This document shows positions 12,126 to 23,982 of a DNA stretch of 64,000 bases, piece by piece. The stretch comes from Neurospora tetraspora (taxonomy: Eukaryota > Ascomycota > Sordariomycetes > Sordariales > Sordariaceae). The position numbers and the translations under genes are program-made. Every line of letters starts with the position of its first letter. Within the stretch, counting starts at the first letter, position 1. The stretch is from the NCBI RefSeq assembly GCF_033439725.1, contig NW_026944383.1, forward strand, positions 5,952,001-6,016,000, read 5' to 3'. The notes beneath the pieces are model-generated. The model made no database searches. It was not told the DNA's origin and was given only the letters and a program-made list of their open reading frames with translations.

Positions 12126-12170
12126 GACTCGTCTAAAGCGACTGTGTTCAAATCTAGCACGACTGTGTAG
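12125..12170 (+). repeat. Left terminal inverted repeat (46 bp) of the MULE
   Basis: It starts CGACTCGTCTAAAGCGACTG and ends GACTGTGTAG. The reverse complement of 23509-23554 matches it at 45 of 46 positions; the one difference is a G/A transition. Unlike the interior, it is hardly mutated. Confidence 0.93.
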
Positions 12171-12753
12171 AGTAGCCCCACCCATACTCGAATATCGGGG
12201 AAATATTGCCGCCCGCTAAATCCTCACCAAAGTGATATAATACAATTATTTTTATATAGAACGCAGTCGAAAGAAGCTATACTTGAAGTTGCATTTAAGC
12301 CCAGATTATGTGAAAAATATAATTTACGTAGAATTTGGATTATTACATATAATAATAAAAAGAGGTACTAGAAATACCAATTCTATTAACTAAATTAGGG
12401 TAGCTACTAGGGAGCTCGCTAGGGAATAGGCGGTTAAATAGAAGGGGGAGGTATATAATTATAGGAAACGGTAGAAGGCACTATATATTATTATATACTA
12501 TAAAACTACCTATACTATATCTATTAAGAAAGTACTAACCTCTCCCTTTATATCTCCATCTCCCTTTATTATAATTATCTCTCTAAGAACGAAGTTTTCG
12601 CCGCCGTATATTACGCCTCGTATTTCGCCTTATTAATTTATAGTTTAGCTATTTGCGTTTATATTATCTTCTTTTTCTTTAGTGGCGGCTACGTTTAAAG
12701 GGTATTATAATTCGGATTATATCGTACGGTAGAGGCGAATTAGAAGTTAGTGG

Positions 12754-13014
12754 TATCACAGGGCGAGAGGGCACCGTTGGGGGTAGGGTAAGATATGCGT
12801 TGTTGTACGAAGGAGAGAAAGGGAAGTGTGCGTAGAGGATTGGCTATATAGGCGAGAGCCCAGTAGACCAGTCCGTGCGCGCGCACGTGAGACTGCACGT
12901 GACTAGAGTATGTGACTAGTACGTGAGTACGTAGCTCTAGGCTATAGTACTAGCTCTAGTATAGTTATATGTAGTTAGTATAGTATAACTATATTATAGG
13001 CTAGCCTTATAATA
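12754..13014 (-). repeat. Left LTR (3' LTR of the minus-oriented element)
   Basis: It begins TATCACAGGGC. It aligns along its length with 20709-20970, sharing for example AGAGGATTGGCTATATAGGC and the ACGCGCGCACGTGAGACT type core. It is clearly less AT-rich than the DNA on both sides. Differences between the two LTRs are mostly transitions, as RIP would leave. Confidence 0.88.
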
Positions 13015-16000
13015 CTATCCCCCATTAAAAGAAGTTCGTAGAGCTGAAAAATCTATATATATATATAATAATAAATTTATTCCTTTACATTATTTTATTA
13101 TAATTTACAAATTGCGTTGGAGGTAATTTTTCTAATTATATATTTATTAAATGTTATATAATCCTATTAAATATTAAATATAGCCTATCCTCTACTTCCT
13201 TATTAATTATCGTATTCGTTTCAATTATCATAACCGAATCTGGGAGCGGCCTTATTATATCGATAGCTGAAGCGGTTTCTCTTTATTAGAGGTGGGCGGA
13301 ACGTTGGCGCGGAAGTTCAGGAGCGGAGGCGGGAATTAGAGAATCGGCGGCGAAGCGGTATAGGAAGTTTTAGACTTCTAGAAGGACTAGTTTATCTAGG
13401 TTCTTATAGTAGAATTATTATATGCAGTGCTTATAATTAATAATATTATTAACGAGCTCCTAGGTTAGGTTTCCGGTCTTTTATTTAATATAGTAATATT
13501 AGTGCGAATTACCATTTAATTGGGTATAATTGATAAACTTCTTGAAAACCTATTCTTTATATTCTTTCTAATCGTCCGTTTAAATTATAATACGATCGTT
13601 ATTTGCCCGGATATTCAACAACGTATTTTACCCTAATAATCCTTTATTAAATTATAATTATACTATAAAAACATAGAAAATTGGCGAATACTTTATATTA
13701 ATTAGTAGGGTAAAATAAACGGTATAAAATTCGGTTCGAATGATTTTGAAAGGTCCTTCCTAACGAAGTAAAAATTTTATATAGGGGCGACTATTAGCGA
13801 AATTAATTATATTTAATAAAACTATATCGTTAACGTAGTATTTAGGGGAATTAATACGTTTTTTATTAGCGTTATCCTTATATTATTCCTAAATACAACG
13901 AATTTATTAGATTATAAAATTTCAAATCTTCTAGAAGCAATCCGTTAATTTAGAAGCTTTATAATATTTCTTTAATTAGGTTAGTAATAAATTGAGGGGG
14001 GGTAGCGTACGAAGTTCGGTATTTATCCGGGGGTAATAACCGTAATTAGTAAAGAAGGGAAAAATACTTATTAATAACGATATAGCGTTATTATTAGCAA
14101 ATTCTACGATTGCTAACTATTTTACCTAATCTATTTATACCTAATTAATATAAAGTTATAAGAATTATTTTATTTCTATATTAATCTTTTCGGTTTGAAT
14201 ATTAATTTAGGGGTAGAAAATAGAAATTAGTTTACGGATAATAAATAATTTCTTATAGAAGGTAAATTAAAAATATAATATATATTAAGTATTTCTATTA
14301 GATGGGACGTTATTTAGTAAATCATAAGTCGAATAAATATAAGCGATAAAATAGTCCGTAAACTTTCCCGCTTTTAAAATTATAATTGGGATATAATATT
14401 ATATTTTAATTAAGTAGTCGACGACAACGGCGATATATTTAAAGGTTTAGTTAAAGTAAATACTATTTAGTAGTAGGGTAACGTAATCGATTATAACGTC
14501 CTGTTAAAATATTAATGATACGATTATTAATTTAAAGTAGTTAGCAGAGCCTCGTTTTATTGATTTAGTTTTTATATACGGGAAGTAGCCTTTATAATAA
14601 ATCTTTATATTATTATATATATCTTCTTAATAGAATTTATATTATAGGAGTTTGTAAATAGCGTTATAGTTTAGGTAGCCTGCGTTTAGGGAATTATATT
14701 AGTAATTAATTAATTAGAATTAGAGTTCTTTATTATAAGGGTCGATAATAATTCTATCCCGCTATTTCGTAATATTATTAACAATATAGTATTTTAAAAA
14801 AGTATAATAGAAAACCTTTCCGATTATTAATAGTTATTAGCGCCTTGCTTCGTCCGTTAAGTAAAAGATTAATTCTTATAAAAAGATGGAGGTTTTGTAA
14901 TTTGCTCGGATTAAATTGTTAGTTGATTTATTATTGAAGTTGTTTATATTTAATAGGTATAAAGAGAAATTGGTCGCGGGGTTCTCTTTAGAGAAATAAT
15001 TGTATTTAAATTATAAAGGGTCTAATAGAGCCCGTTTGCGTACTATGAATTTATCATCCTCTGTATTGTTGGGGCGGTTGTTTGGTTTATAGTTTAATAC
15101 GTTTAGGCGGAGATTTTTAGAACCCGGTATATATTTAATTAAAAAATTGAAACAGGATAAGAATTAGGATTACTACATATAGCGTTAAATAAACTATTTA
15201 TTAATTGTAAAAGTTTATAAACTCTTATAATCTATTAAGATATCGAAAAGCTATTAAGCCCCCTCGAATTCTAACCTCTATTCCTCTAATATTTTAATAA
15301 TAGTAAATATTTCCTTATTGTAAATATTATAATTATATTCTTAGGACGTATATTTTTTAAGAGTAAATTATTAGGTAAAAGCCGTTATTTTCCCTATATT
15401 AGGAGAGGGTATTTCCTATAGTTTAATTAGAAGTATTTATTTCTATAACCGTCTTCCTAATTTAATTATAGATTTTAAGTACGGGTCCTTCTATAAAAAT
15501 TTTCTTTAGTACTTTAAAAGATTATTAATAAATGTTATTCTAAGTTTATGTAGTATCTTTCTTAGTAAATTTATAAAGTGGGGTCGCTATAATCGAAAAA
15601 TCCTTTATAAAACGTTTATAGAAGTTCGCGAAGTTTAAAAACGGCTATAATGATTTTTTGGATTCTAGAGCTACTTATTTAATAATAGTTTTTACATTTT
15701 GTAAGTCTATTTTAATACCTCCCAAGGTAATAATTAATCCTGAATACTTTGTACGTATTATATAGAATTTATATTTATCGATATCGATGTTAAAGCCCGT
15801 TTTAATTAATCGGTCGAAAAAGTTATTAATATAGTATTTCTAATCCCGGACGTTGTTAGAGTAAATAAGAATATTATTGAAGTAAGTAGTCACATAGACG
15901 TTAAAAATATTATATAGAATATTATTAATATAATTTTAAAATATTCCCGGTCCGCCCTATAAATTAAATGGTATTATTAGGAATTCGAAGAGGCTGAATT

Positions 16001-18043
16001 ATATAATAAACGCGGTTAATTATTCATAGCCTTATTTAATACGAATACGATTAAAGGCGGTAATAACGTCGAATTTAGTAAATATTTTAATACGATAGAT
16101 TACGTCGAGCATTTTTTTAATAAGCGGGAGTAGGTAGTAGGATTTTAAAATTATATTATTAATACTTCTATAATTAACGTAAACGCGGACTCCTCTGCTT
16201 AATTTCTTTATGAATAATATTAAGGCGGAAGCTTCTAATTGTAAGGGTCTAATAAACTTTTTTTTTAAAATTATTATCGATCTATTTCTTAATTATATTT
16301 AATTCGTTGGGGTTGAAAAGTTGGCCGCGGGCCGCTAGGGGCGTAATTTCTAAACGGAATTTAAACTTTAAATCGTAAGACCGGTTCGGGGGCAAGATTT
16401 TAAAACCCTCCTACCGAAAGGTATTAGTATAATACTAGTACTATTTAGGCAATTTCGTTTAAATTTAGACGTTAATTTTAAGGGGTTTATTAACCTTTTC
16501 GTAGAATTTAACAACGTTTTCTAATATAATTTTATTAATAGAAATATTATTAATTATAAAGTAGTTGTTGATAATCTCTTTACAACGGGGGAAATTTTTA
16601 TTTTTACTAATAAAATAAATAAAGTTAATTACTTTTACTGTTCGTAGCGCAATTTTATTTCTTTTATTAATTAGAGCGTCGATTTAACAATAGAAATTAC
16701 TATTAAAGAATCGCTTATACTTTTAACCTCATCTTTATAATACTTCTTTTATTATATTTTCTATTAGACTATTACTAATATTATTAGGGTTTAAGGCTCT
16801 TCCCTCCTCTTCTATTTTATTCTCTTTAATTATTCTTTTAATATCCTCCTTTATATTAGTTTGAATTGTATAAATGATTTACAATTTATACTTTTTAATT
16901 AGTTAATTAAAATTTAGTACGGACAATTCCTTAATATCGTTAAGGTTAATAGGGTTTTTAAGTATACTATAGAATTTAACCGGTATATAGTAATTAATAT
17001 TACCAGTATAGACCCCTCTAATTACTTGATAGGGAATTAAAGAAATGCGGAGGCTAATTTAGGATAATATAGTAGCGAATATAAATATTTGACTTAGGCT
17101 ATTAGCAGTTTTACTGATAAGTATAGTTCCTAATTAATTAATTACCCGCTTTTCAAAGTAGTTAAATTATTAACGAGTAGCCCTCCTTACAATTATAGAA
17201 AGAGAAAGGCGATATATAAATTCTAATTATAATATTTCTAATTCCCTTTCGTCGGGGACTTCTTCATAAGAAGGCTTCTAATACGCGGGATATATACTAA
17301 TTATTTTAATAAAAAGCGCGTACTGTTTAATTAGTAGAATATAATGAAAGTAAATTAGAATTTTATAAAAGAAATAATTATATTATTCCTAAGCGGGGTT
17401 AAAGCGGAGGGAATTATTAGGTTAATCGATACCGAGCGCGTAATAAATTAATTAAGGGTAGTTTAAAATAATAGGGTTATTTCTATTAAATTATAAATAA
17501 ATAGGTTGATAACTTCGTAGTAAATGTCCGCTTATATTATTAATTTAAAAAAAGTAGGTAATATTACTTTTAATATAGCTATCGGCGAAATAAAATAATT
17601 TAAGGGTTATTAATTTAAAATAAAGGAATTAATAATAATAAATAAAATAGCGGTTAATAAATTTAAAAACGGTATAGCTACTATTAATGAAAATAAAATA
17701 ATATAATTTACGCAATTTATAGGATAGCTAGATAGAAGAATTTAATAAATTGAAGTATTTATAACGGCTATTTATTAAAGATCTATTTATTTTAATAAAA
17801 TTTAACTATATAAGGACAGGCCCCTATCTTCTTCCTTCTTTTCTTATAAACTAGTACTTCTAAACGCAATTTAATTAGGAGGCTATATATTTCCTTAATT
17901 ATAAATAGAACCGTTCTCGTTGCCTATAATAGGGCCGACGAAATTAAATTAGTAAATAAGGACCGGGTAATAGTAACTACTAGGGCCGGGACTAGGGGTA
18001 CCGGAGGCTAGAACGCCTATAGGAAGGGTAGCGCTTATAGCAT

Positions 18044-18632
18044 TGTTGGAAGGTATCGATCGACGAGTGGATACGGTACGAAGATACGGTTGATACGGTT
18101 GTATGGAACGTTTAAAGTGGAGCAGAATGGTATGTAGAATGTGGGGAAAGATGGTAGATTGGTCGAGATGTCGATAAGTGTCTAAAATACATTTCTTTTC
18201 CCCTTTCCTCGAGGGAAGCCCTCTTCAAATAGACTTTTTGGATCAATGAGTTATCGAGTGACAAAACCGCTTATACCTTTAGAATTGTCATCCTTTAATA
18301 ATTCTAACGGTAGTTTAGTTATTCTCATACGTCAACTATAGAATCCGGAATTCGAATCCGAACTCAAAAGTCTTCTCGGACTTCTTTCTTCACTTCTACT
18401 CCATATAATCGTCATATGACGAAACCGTTTGTACGGTCGGAAACGTCATGTTCCATTCTTTCCAATAGAGTTATGTATAACTTCGTTCGACTGAGGTTGA
18501 GGCCGGAATTTGACTACGAAGGTTGAGGTCTAGATTTTCCTCCGGGTTTTCCTCCGGATTCTATTCAGGGTTAATCCCTATTACAAATCGGACCTTTCTT
18601 CCAGACCGGAATTTTTCTCCGGTTATAAAAAT
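18044..18632. mobile_element. Less-mutated 0.6-kb insert inside the Gypsy element, possible solo LTR
   Basis: Within very AT-rich DNA, this stretch returns to near-normal composition and matches neither arm. It starts TGTTGGAAGGTATCGATCG, the style of an LTR 5' end, and has an internal imperfect duplication: a roughly 45-base block near 18259 recurs near 18417. It lies between the gag-like and pol-like remains of the host element, so it is probably a later insertion. The right end is not sharp, and the flanking pentamers (AGCAT, AGTAT) only roughly agree. A solo LTR of another family is the best guess. Confidence 0.35.
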
Positions 18633-20708
18633 AGTATTTATATATAAAAATTTAAATTTTATTTTTATACTTATATATTAATATATAAGCCCGTAAATCC
18701 GTTATAAGTCTATTATTATTATATATATATTAACTCTATAATAACTAACAAGCATTAATTTAATAGCCGCCGCTATTATAGGAACGCTATTAACTATAAT
18801 TATATTAGCCCTAAATAAGCTATTAACTGCCGTTATTACTACTATTATTACTATTAATACTACTATTCTTATTCTTATTCTTTTTATTATAAGTAGAAAG
18901 TTTAATTTCCTTTTTAAAATTAATACGAAAGTAGTATTCGGTTAAAAAGTAACTCTTCTTATTATAGCGGGTATATATTCCATTCTTTATACGGAATTTA
19001 AAGACTTCGTTATTAATTATACAAAAAAAGTAGATCTCAAAAGTAGATATAGTATGAAAATTTATAGCATTACCGCCCTAATTAGTATTAATTTTGGGAG
19101 CGGAAGCGCTAGTACTAGTACCGGTAGTAGAACTAGTTTTATAGAAGGGATTAGCGTTCTTTTCGTACTAATTTTTATCCTTTAGATTCTTAATTAGGTT
19201 ATAAGCCTTAATAAACTACTATTTATACTTATTATTAATAGACTAATCGTTCTAATAAATAAAGGTAATATAAATACGCTCGCTAATCTTTTAACGAAGG
19301 TAATAAACCTTTATATCATTATTAAAACCGAGTAATTAATAAAGAGGGTAAAACTTCTCTTCAAAATCTTACTATTTTATTCCTTTAATTATCTTCAACT
19401 CTTTTAATTTACAATAAGAATATACTACGACGTCAATATTATTATATTTCTTATCGAATTTATTGATTAATTCGAAGGCTATATTCTATTTAACGGGCTC
19501 GCTGGTAAAAACCTTATTAAATTTAATCTTAATAGCTTCGAAGGGAGGACCCTCGATAGAGTAGGTAATTAATAAAAGTTTCGTACGTTCGTTAATAAAA
19601 ATCTTCAGTTCGTTAATTAAAATAAATTTAATACGGAGGCGTTAAGTATAATATTCAATAGTATGTTTAATAAAAGTATTTTTGCTGTCAAAAGTAGAAA
19701 TATAATAATATACAATATTATTTATAGCCGCTATTATTATTAAAAGTTATTATATTAATCATGGGGTTTTTATTATTATTAAGATCCTTATTAGGAGGTA
19801 AGATAATTTCGGGTTTAGGAATAGGCTTAATTTTAAAAGCGGCGGTAAAACGTTAACGAAAGTTATTAACGTACTATAAATACTTATTACATTATTTTTT
19901 ATACGCTTTTTTAAAATTACTACGAAAATTAGTAAATTTTTATTTTAAAGCGATAATATCGTTATTAAAAGTATTAATAATATTAGAATAAACGTTATAA
20001 ATAACTTTAAATTCGTTAGCATAATTATTATAGAAATTATTAATAGTTTTATTATAATTTTTACTTACTTTTTATACATAGAGGAGGGTTTAAATCTAAA
20101 TTATAGTAATAATACTATTGCGACGCTTAATATTATATAGCGTAGTAGCGATTTAGCTTCGGAAGTTTCGAATTCCTCCTATACTTTTTATCTTTAAATA
20201 CGGGTGGTAACGATATTGTTATAGAGGAGGTAATCGAAAGCCTTAAAAACGGCCTAAAAAACAAGAAATTAAATAAAGCTAAACGTATATTTAATAATAA
20301 TACCGATTTAAACTATTTAATTATTAAAAGATTTAAAGGTTTAAATAATATTAGAATAATATTTTTAATTAACCGGGTTTAAAGTAGCGAAAGCGCTAAT
20401 TATAGTAATAATAAGAAAGATATCAGTTATTAAGGGAGCGTATGAAACGATATCGGATATTAATCGCTAAATTAATACACCGGGTAGGTAGAAGGGAAAA
20501 GAGAATACGAATTATTTAATAGCGATGTTCGGTTTGGTAGTTACTTAGTTTGAGGTTGGGATTGCGACGTAGGGTCTTAATTATATAGAAATAAATTTTA
20601 ACTTCGAATCGATAATACTAGATTAGCGACGTTATAACGATTGTGATTAATCATAATCGCTCTTCCTTTAAATAAACGCGTATAATATAATAGTAAAGTA
20701 TAATAAAT

Positions 20709-20970
20709 TATTACGGAGCGAGAAGGTACTATTAGAGGTAGGGTAAAATATACGTTATTATACGAAGGAAAGAAAGGGAAGTATATGTAGAGGATTGGCT
20801 ATATAGGCGAGAGCCTAACAAATTAGTCCGTACGCGCGCACGTGAGACTATACGTAATTAAAGTATATAATTAGTACGTGAGTGCGTGGCTCTGAGCCAT
20901 AGTACCAGCTCTAGTATAGTATATGTGTAGTTAGTGTAGTGTAACCACATTATAGGCTAGCCCTGTGATA
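20709..20970 (-). repeat. Right LTR (5' LTR of the minus-oriented element)
   Basis: It ends GCCCTGTGATA, which is the exact inverse of the left LTR's first 11 bases, so the LTR carries short terminal inverted repeats. It is direct-repeat kin of 12754-13014. The primer-binding side (just left of 20709) is too AT-converted to identify a tRNA match. Confidence 0.85.
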
Positions 20971-23300
20971 AGCAGGGTTAAAGGAAGCGAACTTATAAAT
21001 AGCGTCGGGTACAGTTTAGGGACTATTTTTAAGGTTACGAATATACTAACGGTTAATAATAGCTAGGAGGGAATTACGCTCGCAGTAGATAGAAATAAAA
21101 TTAACTAGTAGAAACTAGGAAATAATTAGTAAAAAACAAAAAGGGAAAGGAGGGGATGAATAATAACTTATTTTATCTATCTTTAAATACTAATACTGGT
21201 TAACCTTATTTTAATTAAGCTAACCGCCCTATTTAAACTTCTTTCTAATTATATAGTAATAAAAGAAATTATATTATTTAATAAAATTACCGTTATAAAT
21301 ACGTTTTAATTCCTTATCTTTAATAGCGGTATTTACTAATTCAGTTTACTGTTAAAATAATTCGAGGGCGGCAAAATTAATAATATATATAAAGTTCTAT
21401 AGCGTATTATAATTAAATTTACTAACTTTTCTTAATATCTACATAATTAACTTATTTACAAAATTGGACTTTAACCGCGTAAGGGTCTCCTTAACCGTAC
21501 CAAATAATATATTTAAACCGATATGACGATTCTTAAATAGCGCTTTCAAAACGCTATATAAGCCTTCTATACGGGAAGTTATACGTATATTAAAATTGTA
21601 ATATATTCTAATAGTAAAATAAGCGAATTTGTAATATATAGGGAAGTAAATATCGAGAAAGTAAATAATTAAAACTAATTAATATATAAAGTCCGCCTTT
21701 AGAATTCCTCACTCCTTCTAAAACTCTTCCTCTAACTTCATATATATAATTGTATTCTATATAGTGAAAATACTATTAATAATTTTAATTTATTTACGGT
21801 TAAGATTACTACCCTTCTTACGAAGAGGCTCTCATCTAATAATCTTCTTAAAATAAACATTCCTCACCGACGCCTCGAAATAATAAATTTAATTTTAAAG
21901 ATTAAATAATTAAGCGGCCACTTAACAACAAATATAGTCTTCGTTAAAAATATTTTTATAATCCTCCTACATATAACTCTTATCGCTTCTTTTATTACCT
22001 AACGTAATACCTTCTAACCTACTTTTTTTTTATATTAAAAGTAACGTTCTTTATAACGTACTATAAGTAAATTTAGTACTAGGTATTATCGCTAAGAATT
22101 GTTCTATATACTTTTTTATATACTTTATTGTAATTTATAATAATAATTAGGGGTTTAAAAATATTATAGAGCTTTAAGAGTTTTTATAATTGAATAAATA
22201 CCTACGTAAAATTAGGCTCTACCTCCCTACTTAATAAGTAATATCATATATTAAAAGTCATATATATAGTAATTATACTAATAATTTGAAATAGAAGTAT
22301 ATCGAATTTATTAACTTTATACATACAATTTAAATTTACTACTTCTAAGTTAACTTTCAATTATTTAATATACTAATTATATATTTAAAAAACCCTCTCA
22401 ATCCTCCTTATATTATAACCTCTATAGTAGTATATTTTATAATATATGTTATTCTATATTTTTAAAGACTTTAAAGAATTAATAAACTACTAAGTAAGAG
22501 TAAGCACGCCCCCTAATCTCTCTTTCTCCGTGGTAATAATATTATAAACGTTTTTATTAATAATTTAAATCTTGAAGAATTTTACTCGAATTATAGAAGC
22601 GATATTGATGTTAATAGATTTTAGTTATTTAAATAATAAAATAATTTCGTTATTAATTTCAATAATATACTAGGCGCAATAGTAGGAGGGGAAATATTTA
22701 ACCGCGTTAGGGTTTAATAAATAATTATAAAAGTAATATATAAACGTTAACTTCCAAATCTCCTCTTTAATATAAAAATTCGCTTTAATAATTTAGAAAT
22801 AGTTTTACTTTATAGAAGCCGCTATAGGTCGGGGCTTTACGCCGGCCGCCTTTTTAATAATACTAGTATAACGCGCGCTTTAAATATATTTGAAATCAAT
22901 TTATATCGGTATCCCCTTAACGTAATTAAAAGACCTACGTTTAATAATATTAAAGCTAATATTAATAATAATATAATTAAAGTCCTTAACGAATACGTCG
23001 ATATTGTCCTATTCGCGGTTGCAAAGCGCGAAAAGTATAAAGTTCTCTTTAAAAGTAGAACTTTTAAAAATAGGGGTATAATTCTCCTTATTATTATAAT
23101 CTATCCCCTCTCCCGCGGGGTTTAGAAATAGTAATTATTCTTATTTAATAGCGGCGAAATATTGACCAGAAGGAGGGGAATATTCTTGCTTAATAATCTT
23201 AACTTATTTAATAAAGGGAGTCAGGCTTAAGATATGGCGCGCGGAAGGCTCTAGCTAAGAGCTAGTAAAATCGATAATTTTAGGCATTTGTAAGAAGTTA
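20971..23300 (-). pseudogene. MULE transposase remnant
   Basis: On the minus strand, from about 23290 leftwards, a frame starts MPKIIDFTSS and soon breaks down. Farther on, near 22250-22335, comes MYKVNKFDILLFQI, which resembles the DxTYKTNxxxxPLL block of FAR1-type MULE transposases. About 60 codons later PLIIIINYNK corresponds to PKVIVTDRE. In both blocks the expected catalytic Asp reads as Asn, the change expected from a G-to-A RIP transition. Many stop codons interrupt it. The family call is from pattern memory; a profile search with the MULE domain would settle it. Confidence 0.6.
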
Positions 23301-23508
23301 GTATATAGGACGAACGGTTAGCTAGTGCGCGCCTCCCTTTAATATTAAAATTTACAATGGCGATAGTAACGGTGACGGCGATGGCGATATATTTAATTGC
23401 TTCAATTATTAATATTAATATATAGAAATGTCACACGATATTACCAGCTAACAAAATTGGCGAGCGTTAATATGGTCGCTCATAGGTGTATTATTAGCCA
23501 GATAGACC

Positions 23509-23554
23509 CTACACAGTCGTGCTAGATTTGAATACAGTCGCTTTAGACGAGTCG
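23509..23554 (-). repeat. Right terminal inverted repeat (46 bp) of the MULE
   Basis: Inverted copy of 12125-12170 with one transition difference. It ends CGCTTTAGACGAGTCG and is followed at once by the right target duplication. RIP-type AT-richness stops about 50 bases before it. Confidence 0.93.
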
Positions 23555-23563
23555 GATGTTGTC
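23555..23563. repeat. Right copy of the 9-bp target-site duplication
   Basis: GATGTTGTC, identical to 12117-12125. It marks the pre-insertion host site. Confidence 0.9.
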
Positions 23564-23982
23564 ATCGGTGGCTATACACGCACGAGCCATTTAATCCACT
23601 CTTTCCCACTGTCCTTGCCCACTACAGCGGGAGCTCCTCCCTTATAAGGTGGGGTAATGCTCACCAACGGTTAACGAAACGTCACTGGCTGTGGGGCACG
23701 GCACTTTCAGTGAGTGAGGCGCGTGCCTTACACATCCATCGATTCCGTGACCACAGCACGGCCACCGACGACACTCTTCCAATGCTCACCTTTAACTTTG
23801 AATCAAACACCGGACTATACGTGCTACTTAATCTTTATTCCCACCTTGACCATCCTCGGCCCATGCCACACAGTTCCGAACTTTGATCTCGCCACCTTCC
23901 GCGTAGATGATGGGCCTAGAATAGCGCCGGTCCGACTAGCTTCATTTCCATATCAACACAATAACACGCAAGTCGAGATACT
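23564..23982. promoter_or_regulatory. Remaining promoter and leader of RMD5
   Basis: Only about 420 bases of host DNA separate the transposon from the RMD5 start. A TATA-like CTTATAAGG lies near 23642, and the leader just before the ATG is A/C-rich. A 90-codon open frame starting at 23714 has no recognisable domain and is treated as leader sequence. Confidence 0.45.

Larger units (their letters stand above)
12754..20970 (-). mobile_element. Ty3/Gypsy LTR retrotransposon fossil, nested in the MULE
   Basis: Two direct repeats of about 261 bp flank 7.7 kb of AT-rich DNA. Read on the minus strand, gag-like remains lie at about 18.7-20.6 kb. Reverse transcriptase remains, including the block around the family's catalytic ILIYS motif, lie near 15.7-16.3 kb. 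RNase H-like remains follow near 15.0-15.6 kb and integrase-like remains near 13.9-14.8 kb. RT before integrase is the Ty3/Gypsy order. A purine-rich tract next to the left repeat (13015-13035 region) fits a polypurine tract, which makes the left repeat the 3' LTR. The element is badly broken, with very many breaks from RIP. It must be younger than the MULE it sits in. Five-base flanks are similar but not identical, so any target duplication has decayed. Confidence 0.85.
12126..23554 (-). mobile_element. RIP-damaged Mutator-like DNA transposon (MULE) with nested insertions
   Basis: An 11.4-kb element is bounded by 46-bp inverted repeats and a 9-bp target duplication. After removing the 8.2-kb LTR element nested inside, about 3.2 kb of DNA transposon remains: arms 12126-12753 and 20971-23554. 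The interior is very AT-rich, with much TpA, and has no open frame of useful length, the signature of repeat-induced point mutation. The right arm read on the minus strand still shows MULE transposase similarity (see 20971-23300). It lies between the STB6-like gene and RMD5, which face away from each other. It cannot be autonomous now. Confidence 0.85.

Noticed and set aside
12754-20970. Repeats near 12.8 and 20.8 kb as the inverted termini of one DNA element
   Set aside because: They are in direct orientation, and the interior shows reverse-transcriptase and integrase remains in Ty3/Gypsy order.
12126-23554. AT-rich block as a possible centromere fragment or replication origin
   Set aside because: Paired inverted repeats, a target duplication and LTRs explain the block as nested transposons altered by RIP.
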